A stretch of 64,000 bases of DNA from JANJUO01 sp942492935 (lineage in GTDB: Bacteria; Bacteroidota; Ignavibacteria; Kapaibacteriales; UBA2268). The DNA lies in contig OW818654.1 of NCBI GenBank assembly GCA_942492935.1, forward strand, positions 1,984,001-2,048,000, written 5' to 3'. The translations under genes were made by a program, and so were the position numbers. Numbering within the stretch: the stretch's first letter is position 1; every line of letters begins with the position of its first letter. The notes beneath the pieces were generated by a model. That model saw nothing but the letters and a program-made list of their open reading frames with translations, was not told the DNA's origin and did no database searches. This document shows, piece after piece, positions 56,984 through 63,886 of the stretch.

Positions 56984-57240
56984 ATGACTCAAAAAATTAA
57001 GAAAATAAAGGATATATTTAATAATACTAAAAATGTAAAATTTTTAGTATTATTAAATATATGATTGATTTGGGTTACGAACGAAGACAAAGTGGTAAAG
57101 GCAGCAGTCATTATGTTTATAGTCATACAAGAATTAGTACACTAATAGTTTTAGTTTCTCATGGGAAAAATGAAATTTTACCTGAATATCAGGTTAAAAA
57201 AGCATTAAATTCAGTAAAATTACTGGAGAATAGCAAATGA
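56984..57240 (+). pseudogene. hicA: HicA-type toxin, frameshifted
   Basis: The start MTQKIKKIKDIFNNTKNVKF and the rest, MIDLGYERRQSGKGSSHYVYS to NSVKLLENSK, together form a HicA-like double-stranded RNA-binding-fold protein of about 85 residues with the catalytic His in GSSHYVY. The two halves are in different frames, separated in a T5 run near 57042-57046; one added T would restore them. HicA destroys mRNA. The stop overlaps the hicB start (ATGA). Confidence 0.7.
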
Positions 57241-57524
57241 AAAATTTATCTTATTATATGAAACAACGTTATACGATTGAAATCAAGAGTTTTCCGGATA
57301 AAATGTTTTGTGCCGAAATAAAAGAAATTCCTGGATTATGTGCTTATGGCATATCAGAAAAAGATGCTCTTGATGAATTAGATATTGTTAAAAAAACAGC
57401 ATTTGAATTAATGATTGAACAAAAAAAGGAAATTCCATTACCAATTATTAAATTTGAAATACCTGTTTCAATTTATGAAAACTTTTCATTCAAACATGAA
57501 TTAGAAAAATATGCTTTAGTTTGA
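57237..57524 (+). CDS. hicB: HicB-type antitoxin
   Basis: A 95-residue HicB-like protein: YTIEIKSFPDKMFCAEIKEIPGLCAYGISEKDALDELDIV is the partial RNase H-like fold typical of HicB, and PLPIIKFEIPVSIY follows. HicB binds HicA and represses the operon. Start overlaps the hicA stop. The module lies between the hairpin after cassette A's immunity gene and a broken Hint fragment at 57536. Confidence 0.8.
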   Translation: MKNLSYYMKQRYTIEIKSFPDKMFCAEIKEIPGLCAYGISEKDALDELDIVKKTAFELMIEQKKEIPLPIIKFEIPVSIYENFSFKHELEKYALV

Positions 57525-57535
57525 TTGTCTTAATT

Positions 57536-57668
57536 AGCATCCGTTCTTTGTAAATAATGCGTGGGTTGAACTTCAGCCTTCCGAAGGTTTAACACCTTTG
57601 GTTGGTTAAGTTAAACTTCGACAGCGGTATATAATCTTGAATTAGCTGGGAATAGCAATTATTATGTA
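57536..57668 (+). repeat. Broken Hint fragment with palindrome inside
   Basis: It begins AGCATCCGTTCTTTGTAAAT, the HPFFVN codons of Hint, then about 60 unrelated bases with CCTTCCGAAGGTTT, and resumes with the YNLELAGNSNYYV codons up to 57668. Part of the middle of Hint is gone. Confidence 0.75.
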
Positions 57669-57764
57669 AGATTGAAAATTATATTGAAAAAAAATATATT
57701 TTATAATATATAGCAATAAAAGTATATATTAAGCGTATATACTAATTATATATGCGGTGAAGAT

Positions 57765-57995
57765 ATGAAAACTATATCATTAAAAATTGAAGATAATAAT
57801 TTTTCTGAAACAGAAAAAATTCTCTCTACCCTGAAAAAACCTCGTAACAGGTATATAAATGAGGCAATTGAATTTTACAACAAATTACAAAAAAGAATTT
57901 TGTTGCAAAAAAAATTAGAGATCGAATCAGAATTGGGTAGAAGGCAATCTATGGAAATTCTAAAGGAATTTGAGGAAATTGAATATGAAGATTGA
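57765..57995 (+). CDS. Ribbon-helix-helix antitoxin-like protein
   Basis: A 76-residue protein: N-terminal KTISLKIEDNNFSETEKIL resembles a ribbon-helix-helix DNA-binding strand, followed by NRYINEAIEFYNKL helix and an acidic tail (EILKEFEEIEYED). It overlaps the next gene, a MazF-type toxin, by 11 bases, the usual antitoxin-first order. It would neutralise the toxin and repress the operon. Confidence 0.75.
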   Translation: MKTISLKIEDNNFSETEKILSTLKKPRNRYINEAIEFYNKLQKRILLQKKLEIESELGRRQSMEILKEFEEIEYED

Positions 57996-58329
57996 ACAAT
58001 TTTCTATTTGGATTTCCGACCTGAATCCTCAAATTGGTACTGAATCCGGTAAAGTTAGACCTGTATTAATAATTCAGACCAATTTGCTAAATGAAATAAA
58101 CCATCCATCAACAATTATTTGCCCATTAACAACCGATATTATAAATGAAATGGATACTTTGAGAGTTCACCTGAAAAAAGGGGAATCAAATCTAAATGAA
58201 AATTGTGATATTTTGATTGATCAGATTAGGTCTATTGATAATAAAAGACTAATTAGAAAAGTTGGCAATTTGAAAAATGATAAGATAAAAAAAGTAGTTG
58301 AAAATATAAAAATTGTTTTGGATTTGTAA
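57985..58329 (+). CDS. mazF: MazF/PemK-family mRNA interferase toxin
   Basis: A 114-residue toxin from ATG 57985; the GAGG about 10 bases upstream supports this start over a TTG at 57970. Signature IGTESGKVRPVLIIQTN with Arg of KVRPVLI, then PSTIICPLTTDI and DILIDQIRSIDNKRL, are typical MazF. It is a sequence-specific endoribonuclease. It stops just 10 bases before the Hint sequence of cassette D begins, which is the tightest TA/Hint junction in the array. Confidence 0.88.
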   Translation: MKIEQFSIWISDLNPQIGTESGKVRPVLIIQTNLLNEINHPSTIICPLTTDIINEMDTLRVHLKKGESNLNENCDILIDQIRSIDNKRLIRKVGNLKNDKIKKVVENIKIVLDL

Positions 58330-58339
58330 TTCCCACCTT

Positions 58340-58945
58340 AGTGTTTGGACTTACAATATTGGATAAGGCACAACTGAACTTTCGGAAGTAATAAATAATT
58401 ATGTGCGTAATTCCCACAAATTTGTTAAATTGCATATTGGTGCTGTTCCAATTATTTGTACTGATGAGCATCCGTTCTTTGTAAATGATGGCTGGAAAGA
58501 AGCTAAGGACTTAAGGCAGGGTGATTCGCTTTTTGCTTTTTCCGGTGCCAAGTTAAGAATTGATTCTGTATATCAATTTAATACAGATACTGCTACTACG
58601 GTATATAATCTTGAAGTAGCGGGGAACAGCAATTATTATGTATCGGCGAGCGGTGTGCTGGTACATAATTGTGAAACTGCCATCAAACCACTATTTGAGT
58701 ATTCTGTTCATGCTACGCAGCGAATGGCGCAGAGGGGTATTACTCAAAAAATGATTGAAGTTACAATGAGGAAAGGAACTCAATATTGGGATCCAGTTGA
58801 TAAAAGTATAGTCTATTATTTAAAAGGGGCATCAGCAAAAGGTCATGATATGATGATTGCTGTTACTCCACAAAACATGAATCGTATTATGACTGTAAAT
58901 AAAGGGAGAAGGGTTTTTAACAAACGATGGATTCCAATTGAATAA
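58340..58945 (+). CDS. Hint-toxin cassette D, DUF4258-like tip
   Basis: Hint similarity starts at SVWTYNIG (58340), then an in-frame TAA at 58364, so the likely readable part begins at GTG 58403. It has CTDEHPFFVNDGW, LRQGDSLFAFSGAKLRIDSV and ends GVLVHNC near 58670. The tip, ~90 residues, has YSVHATQRMAQRGITQKMIEVTMRKG, recalling the DUF4258 fold (BECR-type RNase-like), ending NKRWIPIE. No signal or delivery region is present. If the Hint were complete, cleavage after HN would release the tip. An immunity gene follows 10 bases on. Confidence 0.72.
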
Positions 58946-58954
58946 GGAGTTTAT

Positions 58955-59263
58955 ATGAAAATATTTAAATTGAAAGATAAATTAGAAAATATATTAAATG
59001 ATAGAACAAATAGAGAAGAGAATGTTAAATATTTTATTAATTTAATTACAACATCGGAAGATTTGGAATTTATTGATAATGATTCGGACTGGTATGATTT
59101 ATTGGTTGGTTTATCTTCATCATTAGATTATTATGAAATTGATGAATCTATTCGAAGTCTTGATTCAGTTCAATTATTCGGAGATGATAAATTGGAAATT
59201 TTAATCAAAGAAGCACTTGCAAAAATTGATGAATTAATGAAGGAAAAGGAAAAAATGATATAA
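58955..59263 (+). CDS. Candidate immunity protein for cassette D
   Basis: A 102-residue acidic helical protein starting after AAGGAG, 10 bases after the cassette D stop. No family recognised. Its stop codon, TAA, is itself part of the next Hint piece (TATAATCTTGAAG), so the gene was fused to Hint DNA at its end. Immunity is inferred from place and size. Confidence 0.55.
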   Translation: MKIFKLKDKLENILNDRTNREENVKYFINLITTSEDLEFIDNDSDWYDLLVGLSSSLDYYEIDESIRSLDSVQLFGDDKLEILIKEALAKIDELMKEKEKMI

Positions 59264-59621
59264 TCTTGAAGTATCTGGTAATAGCAATTTTTATGTATCG
59301 GCGAGCGGTGTGCTGGTGCATAATTGTAATTTCTCAAAATATATAAATGTTGCAAAACAATCAAGACATATTTTGGGAGAAGGGTATAAAGTTGGTAGGA
59401 GTATTCTTGAAGTAGATGCACAAATTTTATTAGATGGATTTCACTCAGGATCATTTAAAACATTGAGAATCATCAATGAAAATAAAAGAATTGTAGATTT
59501 TGGGAAAAATATAGGAACTTTTTTTAAAGATGGTGTTAAAATAGGACCTACAAAATATGGTCAAATTATTAATAGTACAACTGGTGTTCATATTATTCAA
59601 GCTAATCCGGTACAATGGTAA
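59259..59621 (+). CDS. Hint-toxin cassette E, Ntox50-like tip
   Basis: Only the last ~20 Hint residues remain (YNLEVSGNSNFYVSASGVLVHNC), with possible GTG start at 59310. The tip, ~98 residues, begins NFSKYINVAKQSRHILGEGYKVGRS and goes on as RIVDFGKNIGTFFKDG to VHIIQANP, resembling polymorphic toxin type 50 (Ntox50) as remembered: conserved His in RHIxG and HI.PANP-like ending. The target is thought to be RNA in relatives. Immunity gene follows 9 bases on. Confidence 0.68.
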   Translation, partial: YNLEVSGNSNFYVSASGVLVHNCNFSKYINVAKQSRHILGEGYKVGRSILEVDAQILLDGFHSGSFKTLRIINENKRIVDFGKNIGTFFKDGVKIGPTKYGQIINSTTGVHIIQANPVQW

Positions 59622-59630
59622 ATAAAGGAG

Positions 59631-59942
59631 TTGAAAATGTTAACAAGAGAAGAGATTATCGTCAGTTTAGTTTATGCTTTATATGGGTTTATATATCCAA
59701 GTATTAGAATGGTAGTATATAAATATGATAAAAATTCCAAAGATTTCACCCTAAGATATTATTTGGATAGAGAACCAAATGAAGATGATTATGATAATAT
59801 TAGTGATGTAATGGGAGAATTCACCTCAAGTTTAAAAGCAACTGATTATGGAGATATTTTTGAGGAGTGTATTTATTCTACAGACCCAATGAATATATTA
59901 GATATTTTGGATGGTTATGTTTATGGCAGGAAGGAAGACTAA
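59631..59942 (+). CDS. Candidate immunity protein for cassette E
   Basis: A 103-residue protein starting after an AAGGAG site (ATGTTAACAAG at 59637 is also possible). Hydrophobic first half (VYALYGFIYPSIRMVVYKYD), then RYYLDREPNEDDYDN and an acidic end. Its plan is like small immunity proteins that cover the active site by charge. The cassette hairpin begins ~36 bases later. Confidence 0.58.
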   Translation: MKMLTREEIIVSLVYALYGFIYPSIRMVVYKYDKNSKDFTLRYYLDREPNEDDYDNISDVMGEFTSSLKATDYGDIFEECIYSTDPMNILDILDGYVYGRKED

Positions 59943-59978
59943 TTGAAATAATTCCTGTTCTTTGAAAACTGAAGACTA

Positions 59979-60004
59979 ATTGGGCGAATGAAAGTTCGCC
60001 CAGT
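59979..60004. repeat. Inter-cassette hairpin, copy 2
   Basis: GGGCGAA-TGAAAG-TTCGCCC with ATT before it. The last base overlaps the TTG from which cassette F can be read. The loop carries a TGA in that frame, giving a stop five codons upstream. Confidence 0.78.
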
Positions 60005-60567
60005 TGGAATATTCCCAAAAATTTGTTAAATTGCATATTGGTGCTGTTCCAATTATTTGTACTGATGAGCATCCGTTCTTTGTAAATAATGGCTGGGTAG
60101 CGGCAAAAGATTTAAAGCAGGGTGATTCGCTCTTTGCTTTTTCGGGAGCTAAGTTAAGAATTGATTCTGTCTATCAATTTACAACTGATACAGCCACTGC
60201 GGTATATAATCTTGAAGTAGCTGGGAATAGCAATTATTATGTATCGGCGAGCGGTGTGCTGGTGCATAATTGTGAGACTATTACTAATACTGTTCCAAAA
60301 ACAAAAGATGTATTAGGTCATATTTTTAGAGAGGCAACAGGGCATGTTAATCCTTCAACAATAGCGTCTCAAAATAGATATATAAAATTATTTGAAAGTG
60401 TAGCGAATGATGTAAGTAATATTAATCCAAATGTTTTAACAAATTATCAAAGAACAGTAGATGGATTTACTGGATATGCGAAAACATTTAGAAATAACAT
60501 TCAAGTATGGGTACATACAAGAAATGGCAGAATATTTGACGCTGGTATTAATTATATTCCCAAATAA
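60004..60567 (+). CDS. Hint-toxin cassette F with Rhs-tip-like domain
   Basis: From a TTG at 60004 it reads EYSQKFVKLHIGAVPIICTDEHPFFVNNGW and on to GVLVHNC near 60270. The tip of about 95 residues (HIFREATGHVNPSTIASQNRYIKLFESVANDV to VWVHTRNGRIFDAGINYIPK) looks like a group of Rhs C-terminal tips in which H-x-F-R-x-x-x-GH near the start and NG.I.DAG.N at the end are conserved, probably a BECR-like RNase. There is no ATG or clear ribosome site, so it is likely silent alone. The immunity gene starts 13 bases after the stop. Confidence 0.68.
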   Translation: MEYSQKFVKLHIGAVPIICTDEHPFFVNNGWVAAKDLKQGDSLFAFSGAKLRIDSVYQFTTDTATAVYNLEVAGNSNYYVSASGVLVHNCETITNTVPKTKDVLGHIFREATGHVNPSTIASQNRYIKLFESVANDVSNINPNVLTNYQRTVDGFTGYAKTFRNNIQVWVHTRNGRIFDAGINYIPK

Positions 60568-60580
60568 TAGGATAAATGCA

Positions 60581-61072
60581 ATGTTAGAAAATGCAATACA
60601 AAAAGATTTAAATAAAAATTATTTAGATGCAGTCAAGAATTATGAACAATATATTGATAATTCGTCAATGCCTTTAATTGAAAGTTTTTTAAATTTAGCA
60701 TTTATTTATTGGTCATTTGCTTCTCAACAAATGGAATTCAATGTACCAAATGAAATTCCAGATGAATGGAGCATAATTGGAGGTAATAGATTTTTGTCTA
60801 TCTTAGAAAAGGGCTTAGCAATTTATCCTAATAGTCTTGAATTGATTTTTTGGAAGTATTATTTTTCCCATAGACTGTTTGGTACTGAATTTTCAGAACA
60901 GTTTTGCAAAGAATTAATAAAAAAATACGAGGATAAAGACTGTTTAATTCCATATTTTTATTTGCAGTTATTTGATAAAAATGCATATACAAATGAAATA
61001 AATATACTAAAGAAAATATGTATTGAATTGCCCACAGCAAAACATAAATACATAATTACTTTTTTACCATAA
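60581..61072 (+). CDS. Candidate immunity protein for cassette F
   Basis: A 163-residue protein from ATG 60581. No family is recognised; helical with paired helices like TPR (LNKNYLDAVKNYEQYID, ISFLEKGLAIYPNSLELIFWK). A start further upstream would overlap the toxin and lacks a site. Its role is inferred from place right after the toxin tip. Confidence 0.55.
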   Translation: MLENAIQKDLNKNYLDAVKNYEQYIDNSSMPLIESFLNLAFIYWSFASQQMEFNVPNEIPDEWSIIGGNRFLSILEKGLAIYPNSLELIFWKYYFSHRLFGTEFSEQFCKELIKKYEDKDCLIPYFYLQLFDKNAYTNEINILKKICIELPTAKHKYIITFLP

Positions 61073-61118
61073 CATAACAAAACCAAATTCTCTGTTCTTT
61101 GAAAATCGAAAACTAACC

Positions 61119-61138
61119 GGGCGGATGAAAGTCCGCCC
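61119..61138. repeat. Inter-cassette hairpin, copy 3
   Basis: GGGCGGA-TGAAA-GTCCGCC plus C, perfect 7-8-bp stem. It sits between the immunity gene of F and cassette G. The ~35 bases before it are also shared with copy 2 (TCTGTTCTTTGAAAA). Confidence 0.8.
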
Positions 61139-61140
61139 AA

Positions 61141-61680
61141 TTGGAATATTCCCAAAAATTTGTTAAATTGCATATTGGTGCTAGTCCAATTGTTTGTACT
61201 GACGAGCATCCGTTCTTTGTAAATGATGAGTGGGTAGCGGCAAAAGATTTAAAGCAGGGTGATTCGCTATTCACTTTTTCGGGTGCTAAGTTAAGAATTG
61301 ATTCTGTATATCAATTTACAACTTACACTGCAACTGCGGTATATGACCTTGAAGTAGCAGGCAATAGCAATTATTATGTATCAGCGAGCGGTGTGCTGGT
61401 GCATAATTGTGATGATATTTGGAATATTACTGCACATACAGTAACAGTTGAACATCACAATTGGAGTAAAATTTTTGGTTTAGCAAAAGTTACTTTAGAA
61501 GATGTAACTCCAATTATTCAACATGTTGCCAAAAATTCTGAATGGGTAGTTACAAAACAATTACATGGTGTTGGTGAGGGATTAATTAAAACAGGAGTTT
61601 ATAAAGGACAGACAATTTGGATTGAAGGCACTAGGTTTTACGATGGAACAATAAGAATGGTAAATGCAGGAGTTAAATAA
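61141..61680 (+). CDS. Hint-toxin cassette G with Ntox35-like tip
   Basis: From TTG 61141 the Hint part is almost identical to cassette F (EYSQKFVKLHIGASPIVC, DEHPFFVNDEW) and ends GVLVHNC near 61410. The tip is ~88 residues: VTVEHHNWSKIFGLAKVTLEDVTPIIQHVAKN to GTRFYDGTIRMVNAGVK, like polymorphic toxin type 35 in its HNW motif and final DGTI.I.NAGV, though by eye only. Like F, it has no ATG, and a stop lies in the hairpin just upstream. The immunity gene starts one base after its stop. Confidence 0.66.
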   Translation: MEYSQKFVKLHIGASPIVCTDEHPFFVNDEWVAAKDLKQGDSLFTFSGAKLRIDSVYQFTTYTATAVYDLEVAGNSNYYVSASGVLVHNCDDIWNITAHTVTVEHHNWSKIFGLAKVTLEDVTPIIQHVAKNSEWVVTKQLHGVGEGLIKTGVYKGQTIWIEGTRFYDGTIRMVNAGVK

Positions 61681-61681
61681 A

Positions 61682-62089
61682 ATGAATTTTCAATTAGGCA
61701 TGGATTATTTTAATAAAAATAAATTTAAAGAAGCACTAGAAGTATTCCATTCAATTTTAAATAGTTCTACTGAATTAGAAGATAAAGCGAATGCAGCAAA
61801 TATGATTGGGGGAATACTCAAAGGCGCTTACCCAGAAGGTGCAAAAGATGAATTAGAGTATTTATATTATTATGAAAAAGCAATTGAAATTTGCCCAACA
61901 TGTATCAATGCTTTATTAAATATAATAAGTTGGTATGGAGATGAACCATGGTTTCACTCAAATACTGCTTTTTTTATAAAAGCATACGATTTGTTCCAAT
62001 TATTAGATAAAAATCTTCTTAATGAGAGTTTTTTAAAAGAAGTTGACGAACAGAAGCAATTATATGAAAAAGTAAAAAATATATATTAG
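61682..62089 (+). CDS. Candidate immunity protein for cassette G (TPR-like)
   Basis: A 135-residue protein from ATG 61682. It has two TPR-like helix pairs (QLGMDYFNKNKFKEALEVFHSIL, EDKANAANMIGGILK; YYYEKAIEICPTCINALLNIIS). The stop TAG at 62087-62089 is joined to the Hint remnant that starts AGCATCCG, so it was fused there. It almost touches the toxin tip, and immunity is inferred. Confidence 0.56.
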   Translation: MNFQLGMDYFNKNKFKEALEVFHSILNSSTELEDKANAANMIGGILKGAYPEGAKDELEYLYYYEKAIEICPTCINALLNIISWYGDEPWFHSNTAFFIKAYDLFQLLDKNLLNESFLKEVDEQKQLYEKVKNIY

Positions 62090-62155
62090 CATCCGCTTTT
62101 TTCAAAAAAATAGGTAGCAGCAAAAGACTTGCGAACTGGTAATTCGATATTAACT
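62087..62155 (+). repeat. Decayed Hint fragment
   Basis: TAGCATCCGCTTTTTTC and GGTAGCAGCAAAAGACTTGC match the HPFF and VAAKDL part of Hint with base changes and small gaps. It lies right at the stop of G's immunity gene and just left of the Phd/RelE module. From here to 62350 nothing else is seen. Confidence 0.65.
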
Positions 62156-62350
62156 ATACACCTCATAACCTTTTTCATTTTTGTATTAGTAGAATATTGG
62201 GTTAGGTTTATTCAAAGAATTTATAGAAAAATTAAGAAATAATTAGGTTTGAAACAGAACTAAATTAAGCCCAATATTCCAAATAATAATTCGCAATATA
62301 ATACGTAATATTATGTGTTTAATTTTCTTTTTAAAATGGGAGATGCTATT

Positions 62351-62644
62351 ATGATTCAATATACTAAGGAAGAGATTATATCTTCAACAAAAGTTTCAAG
62401 GAACTTCAGTGAAGTATTGAATAATCTTGCCCAACATAAACTCAATAAAGTTGCAGTTATTAGAAATAATAAAATTGAAGCGATAATATTACCAATTTCT
62501 ATTTATGAAAATATTGTTAATTTGTCAGAGTTGCAAGAGCATACTGAAATATACAACTTAGTAAATGAACGTGAAAAATCTCCAGATTATGTTGATTTCG
62601 ATATGGTTTTGAAGGAAAATGGGCTTTCTATTGATGAATTATAA
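62351..62644 (+). CDS. Phd/YefM-type antitoxin
   Basis: A 97-residue protein from ATG 62351, with GGGAG upstream. MIQYTKEEIISSTKVSRNFSEVLNNLAQHKLNKVAVIRNNKIEAIILP is the Phd/YefM N-terminal fold that binds DNA. Its acidic C-terminus (VNEREKSPDYVDFD) binds the toxin. It overlaps the RelE-type gene by 11 bases. Confidence 0.85.
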   Translation: MIQYTKEEIISSTKVSRNFSEVLNNLAQHKLNKVAVIRNNKIEAIILPISIYENIVNLSELQEHTEIYNLVNEREKSPDYVDFDMVLKENGLSIDEL

Positions 62645-62936
62645 AATCAAATTTCATAAAGAATCACAAAAGGAACTTGCTGAACTTGATGGCTCTGTTA
62701 AAATTATTGTTTTGAAACAAATTAAAAAATTAATAACAAAACCATATCTTGGCGAAGCTTTAGGAAATAAAGCAGGTATGGATTTAACTGGATTCAGAAA
62801 ACTATATGCCAATAAAAAACAAATCAGAATTATTTATAAAATTGATAAAAGTAAAATTGAAATTTTTATAATTGCCATAAATATGCGTGAAAATATGGAT
62901 GTATATAATATAGCAAATTTAAGAAAGAATGATTAA
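62634..62936 (+). CDS. relE: RelE/ParE-type toxin
   Basis: A 100-residue toxin from ATG 62634, overlapping the antitoxin stop. The sequence YKIKFHKESQKELAELDGSVK, LTGFRKLYANKKQIRIIYKIDKSKIEIFIIAINMRE is classic RelE, with Arg/Lys and hydrophobic beta-sheet residues in place. It would cut mRNA at the ribosome. This TA pair lies between the Hint scrap at 62087 and the orphan small gene at 63004. Confidence 0.87.
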   Translation: MNYKIKFHKESQKELAELDGSVKIIVLKQIKKLITKPYLGEALGNKAGMDLTGFRKLYANKKQIRIIYKIDKSKIEIFIIAINMRENMDVYNIANLRKND

Positions 62937-63003
62937 TTAATAATGAAATGAGTTAATCTATAAAGTATTTCACCGAAAGGATTATTGAAAATGAGGTATT
63001 TAA

Positions 63004-63213
63004 ATGGAATTCAGTAAAAAATATAAAGCAAAATGTGGTATATACGAAGCTGTAATCGAAGAAGATTTGCCAGAAGTTGGATTTTATTTATATATATGGC
63101 AGAATGGAATTGGTCAATTTGAATATCTTCAAGATACTGTAGATATTTGTAAATATCAAGCATTTGAAGAATTTGGAATACCATTAGATTGTTGGGAGGA
63201 AGTTTTGGAGTAG
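63004..63213 (+). CDS. Orphan immunity-like small protein
   Basis: A 69-residue protein starting MEFSKKYKAKCGIYEAVIEEDLPEVGFYLYIWQ and ending DICKYQAFEEFGIPLDCWEEVLE. Small proteins with YLY and QDT.....A.E.FG.P.D.W occur widely in bacteria, function unknown. Here it has no toxin tip before it and is followed by a Hint tail (63232), so it may be a leftover immunity gene. The start has no clear ribosome site. Confidence 0.5.
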   Translation: MEFSKKYKAKCGIYEAVIEEDLPEVGFYLYIWQNGIGQFEYLQDTVDICKYQAFEEFGIPLDCWEEVLE

Positions 63214-63231
63214 CTTTAAGACCATCATAAT

Positions 63232-63262
63232 TTTTATGTATCAGCGAGCGGTGTGCTGGTGC
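63232..63262 (+). repeat. Hint C-terminal tail without toxin
   Basis: TTTTTATGTATCAGCGAGCG then GTGTGCTGGTGCA encode FYVSASGVLVQ, the end of Hint, and then run into unrelated DNA. It lies just before the second Phd/YoeB-type pair and lacks any tip. Confidence 0.75.
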
Positions 63263-63325
63263 AAAAAAAAATATTTAATTGTACAATTCGTGTGTACCAT
63301 TTTGGTAATTTATTGTGTGGAATTT

Positions 63326-63577
63326 ATGTTGATTATTAGTAGCCGTGAATTCAGGCAAAATCAAAAACATTATCTTGATTTAATAGACAAGAATGAAAAT
63401 GTGATTATTCATAGGGGTAAAAATAGAGCATATAGAATATCTTCTGTTGATGCAAATGATACTATTATGAACGAGGACGAGTTTATCAATAAAATTAATC
63501 ATTCTTTTCAGCAGGCACTTGATGGCAATATTACACTACTTACAAAAGAGCAACAAAGCATTTTGCTTGGCTTATGA
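63326..63577 (+). CDS. Phd-type antitoxin of the second YoeB-type pair
   Basis: An 83-residue protein from ATG 63326: MLIISSREFRQNQKHYLDLIDKNENVIIHRG is the usual Phd/YefM fold; ALDGNITLLTKEQQSILLGL is the C-terminal toxin-binding arm. It overlaps the toxin by 4 bases (ATGA). No ribosome site is plain upstream; the region before it comes from the Hint tail. Confidence 0.82.
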   Translation: MLIISSREFRQNQKHYLDLIDKNENVIIHRGKNRAYRISSVDANDTIMNEDEFINKINHSFQQALDGNITLLTKEQQSILLGL

Positions 63578-63846
63578 GTTACCAAATTCAAATAACAACT
63601 ATTGCAACAGAAGATATTTTCAAGCTAAAAAAATCTGGGAATAAATCTATTCTTAAGAAATTAAATTTGCTCTTTGATGAATTAAGGGAACATCCATATA
63701 GTGGAACCGGACAAATTGAACAACTCAAGCATTTCATAGAACCTACTTATTCACGGAGAATTAATAAAGAACACAGATTAATTTATAGGGTGTTCGAGGA
63801 AAGCGTAATTGTTCTTGTTTTGAGTTGTTATGGGCATTACGAATAG
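63574..63846 (+). CDS. YoeB-type toxin, second copy
   Basis: A 90-residue RelE-superfamily toxin: PYSGTGQIEQLKHFIEPTYSRRINKEHRLIYRVFEESVIVLVLSCYGHYE has the EHRLIYRV core and C-terminal His-Tyr of YoeB/Txe. It differs from the 54816 copy in sequence and orientation, so the array has acquired YoeB-type toxins at least twice. A Hint fragment begins ~40 bases downstream. Confidence 0.86.
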   Translation: MSYQIQITTIATEDIFKLKKSGNKSILKKLNLLFDELREHPYSGTGQIEQLKHFIEPTYSRRINKEHRLIYRVFEESVIVLVLSCYGHYE

Positions 63847-63886
63847 ACAATGATTTTTTGAATTGATTTTTTTTTGTGATTTTGTA

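Noticed and set aside
59979..61138. Integron attC sites from the inter-cassette hairpins
   Set aside because: No integrase gene, no attC core (GTTRRRY) and only three short copies.
59878..61209. Minus-strand frames beginning MLISTNNWNSTNMQFNKF seen opposite the Hint fragments
   Set aside because: They are the complement of the repeated Hint sequence, repeated only because the plus strand is repeated.
55407..63262. An intein inserted in a housekeeping gene
   Set aside because: The fragments lack the N-terminal intein block and a host exon on the left, and different unrelated tips follow; this fits Hint of polymorphic toxins, not an intein.
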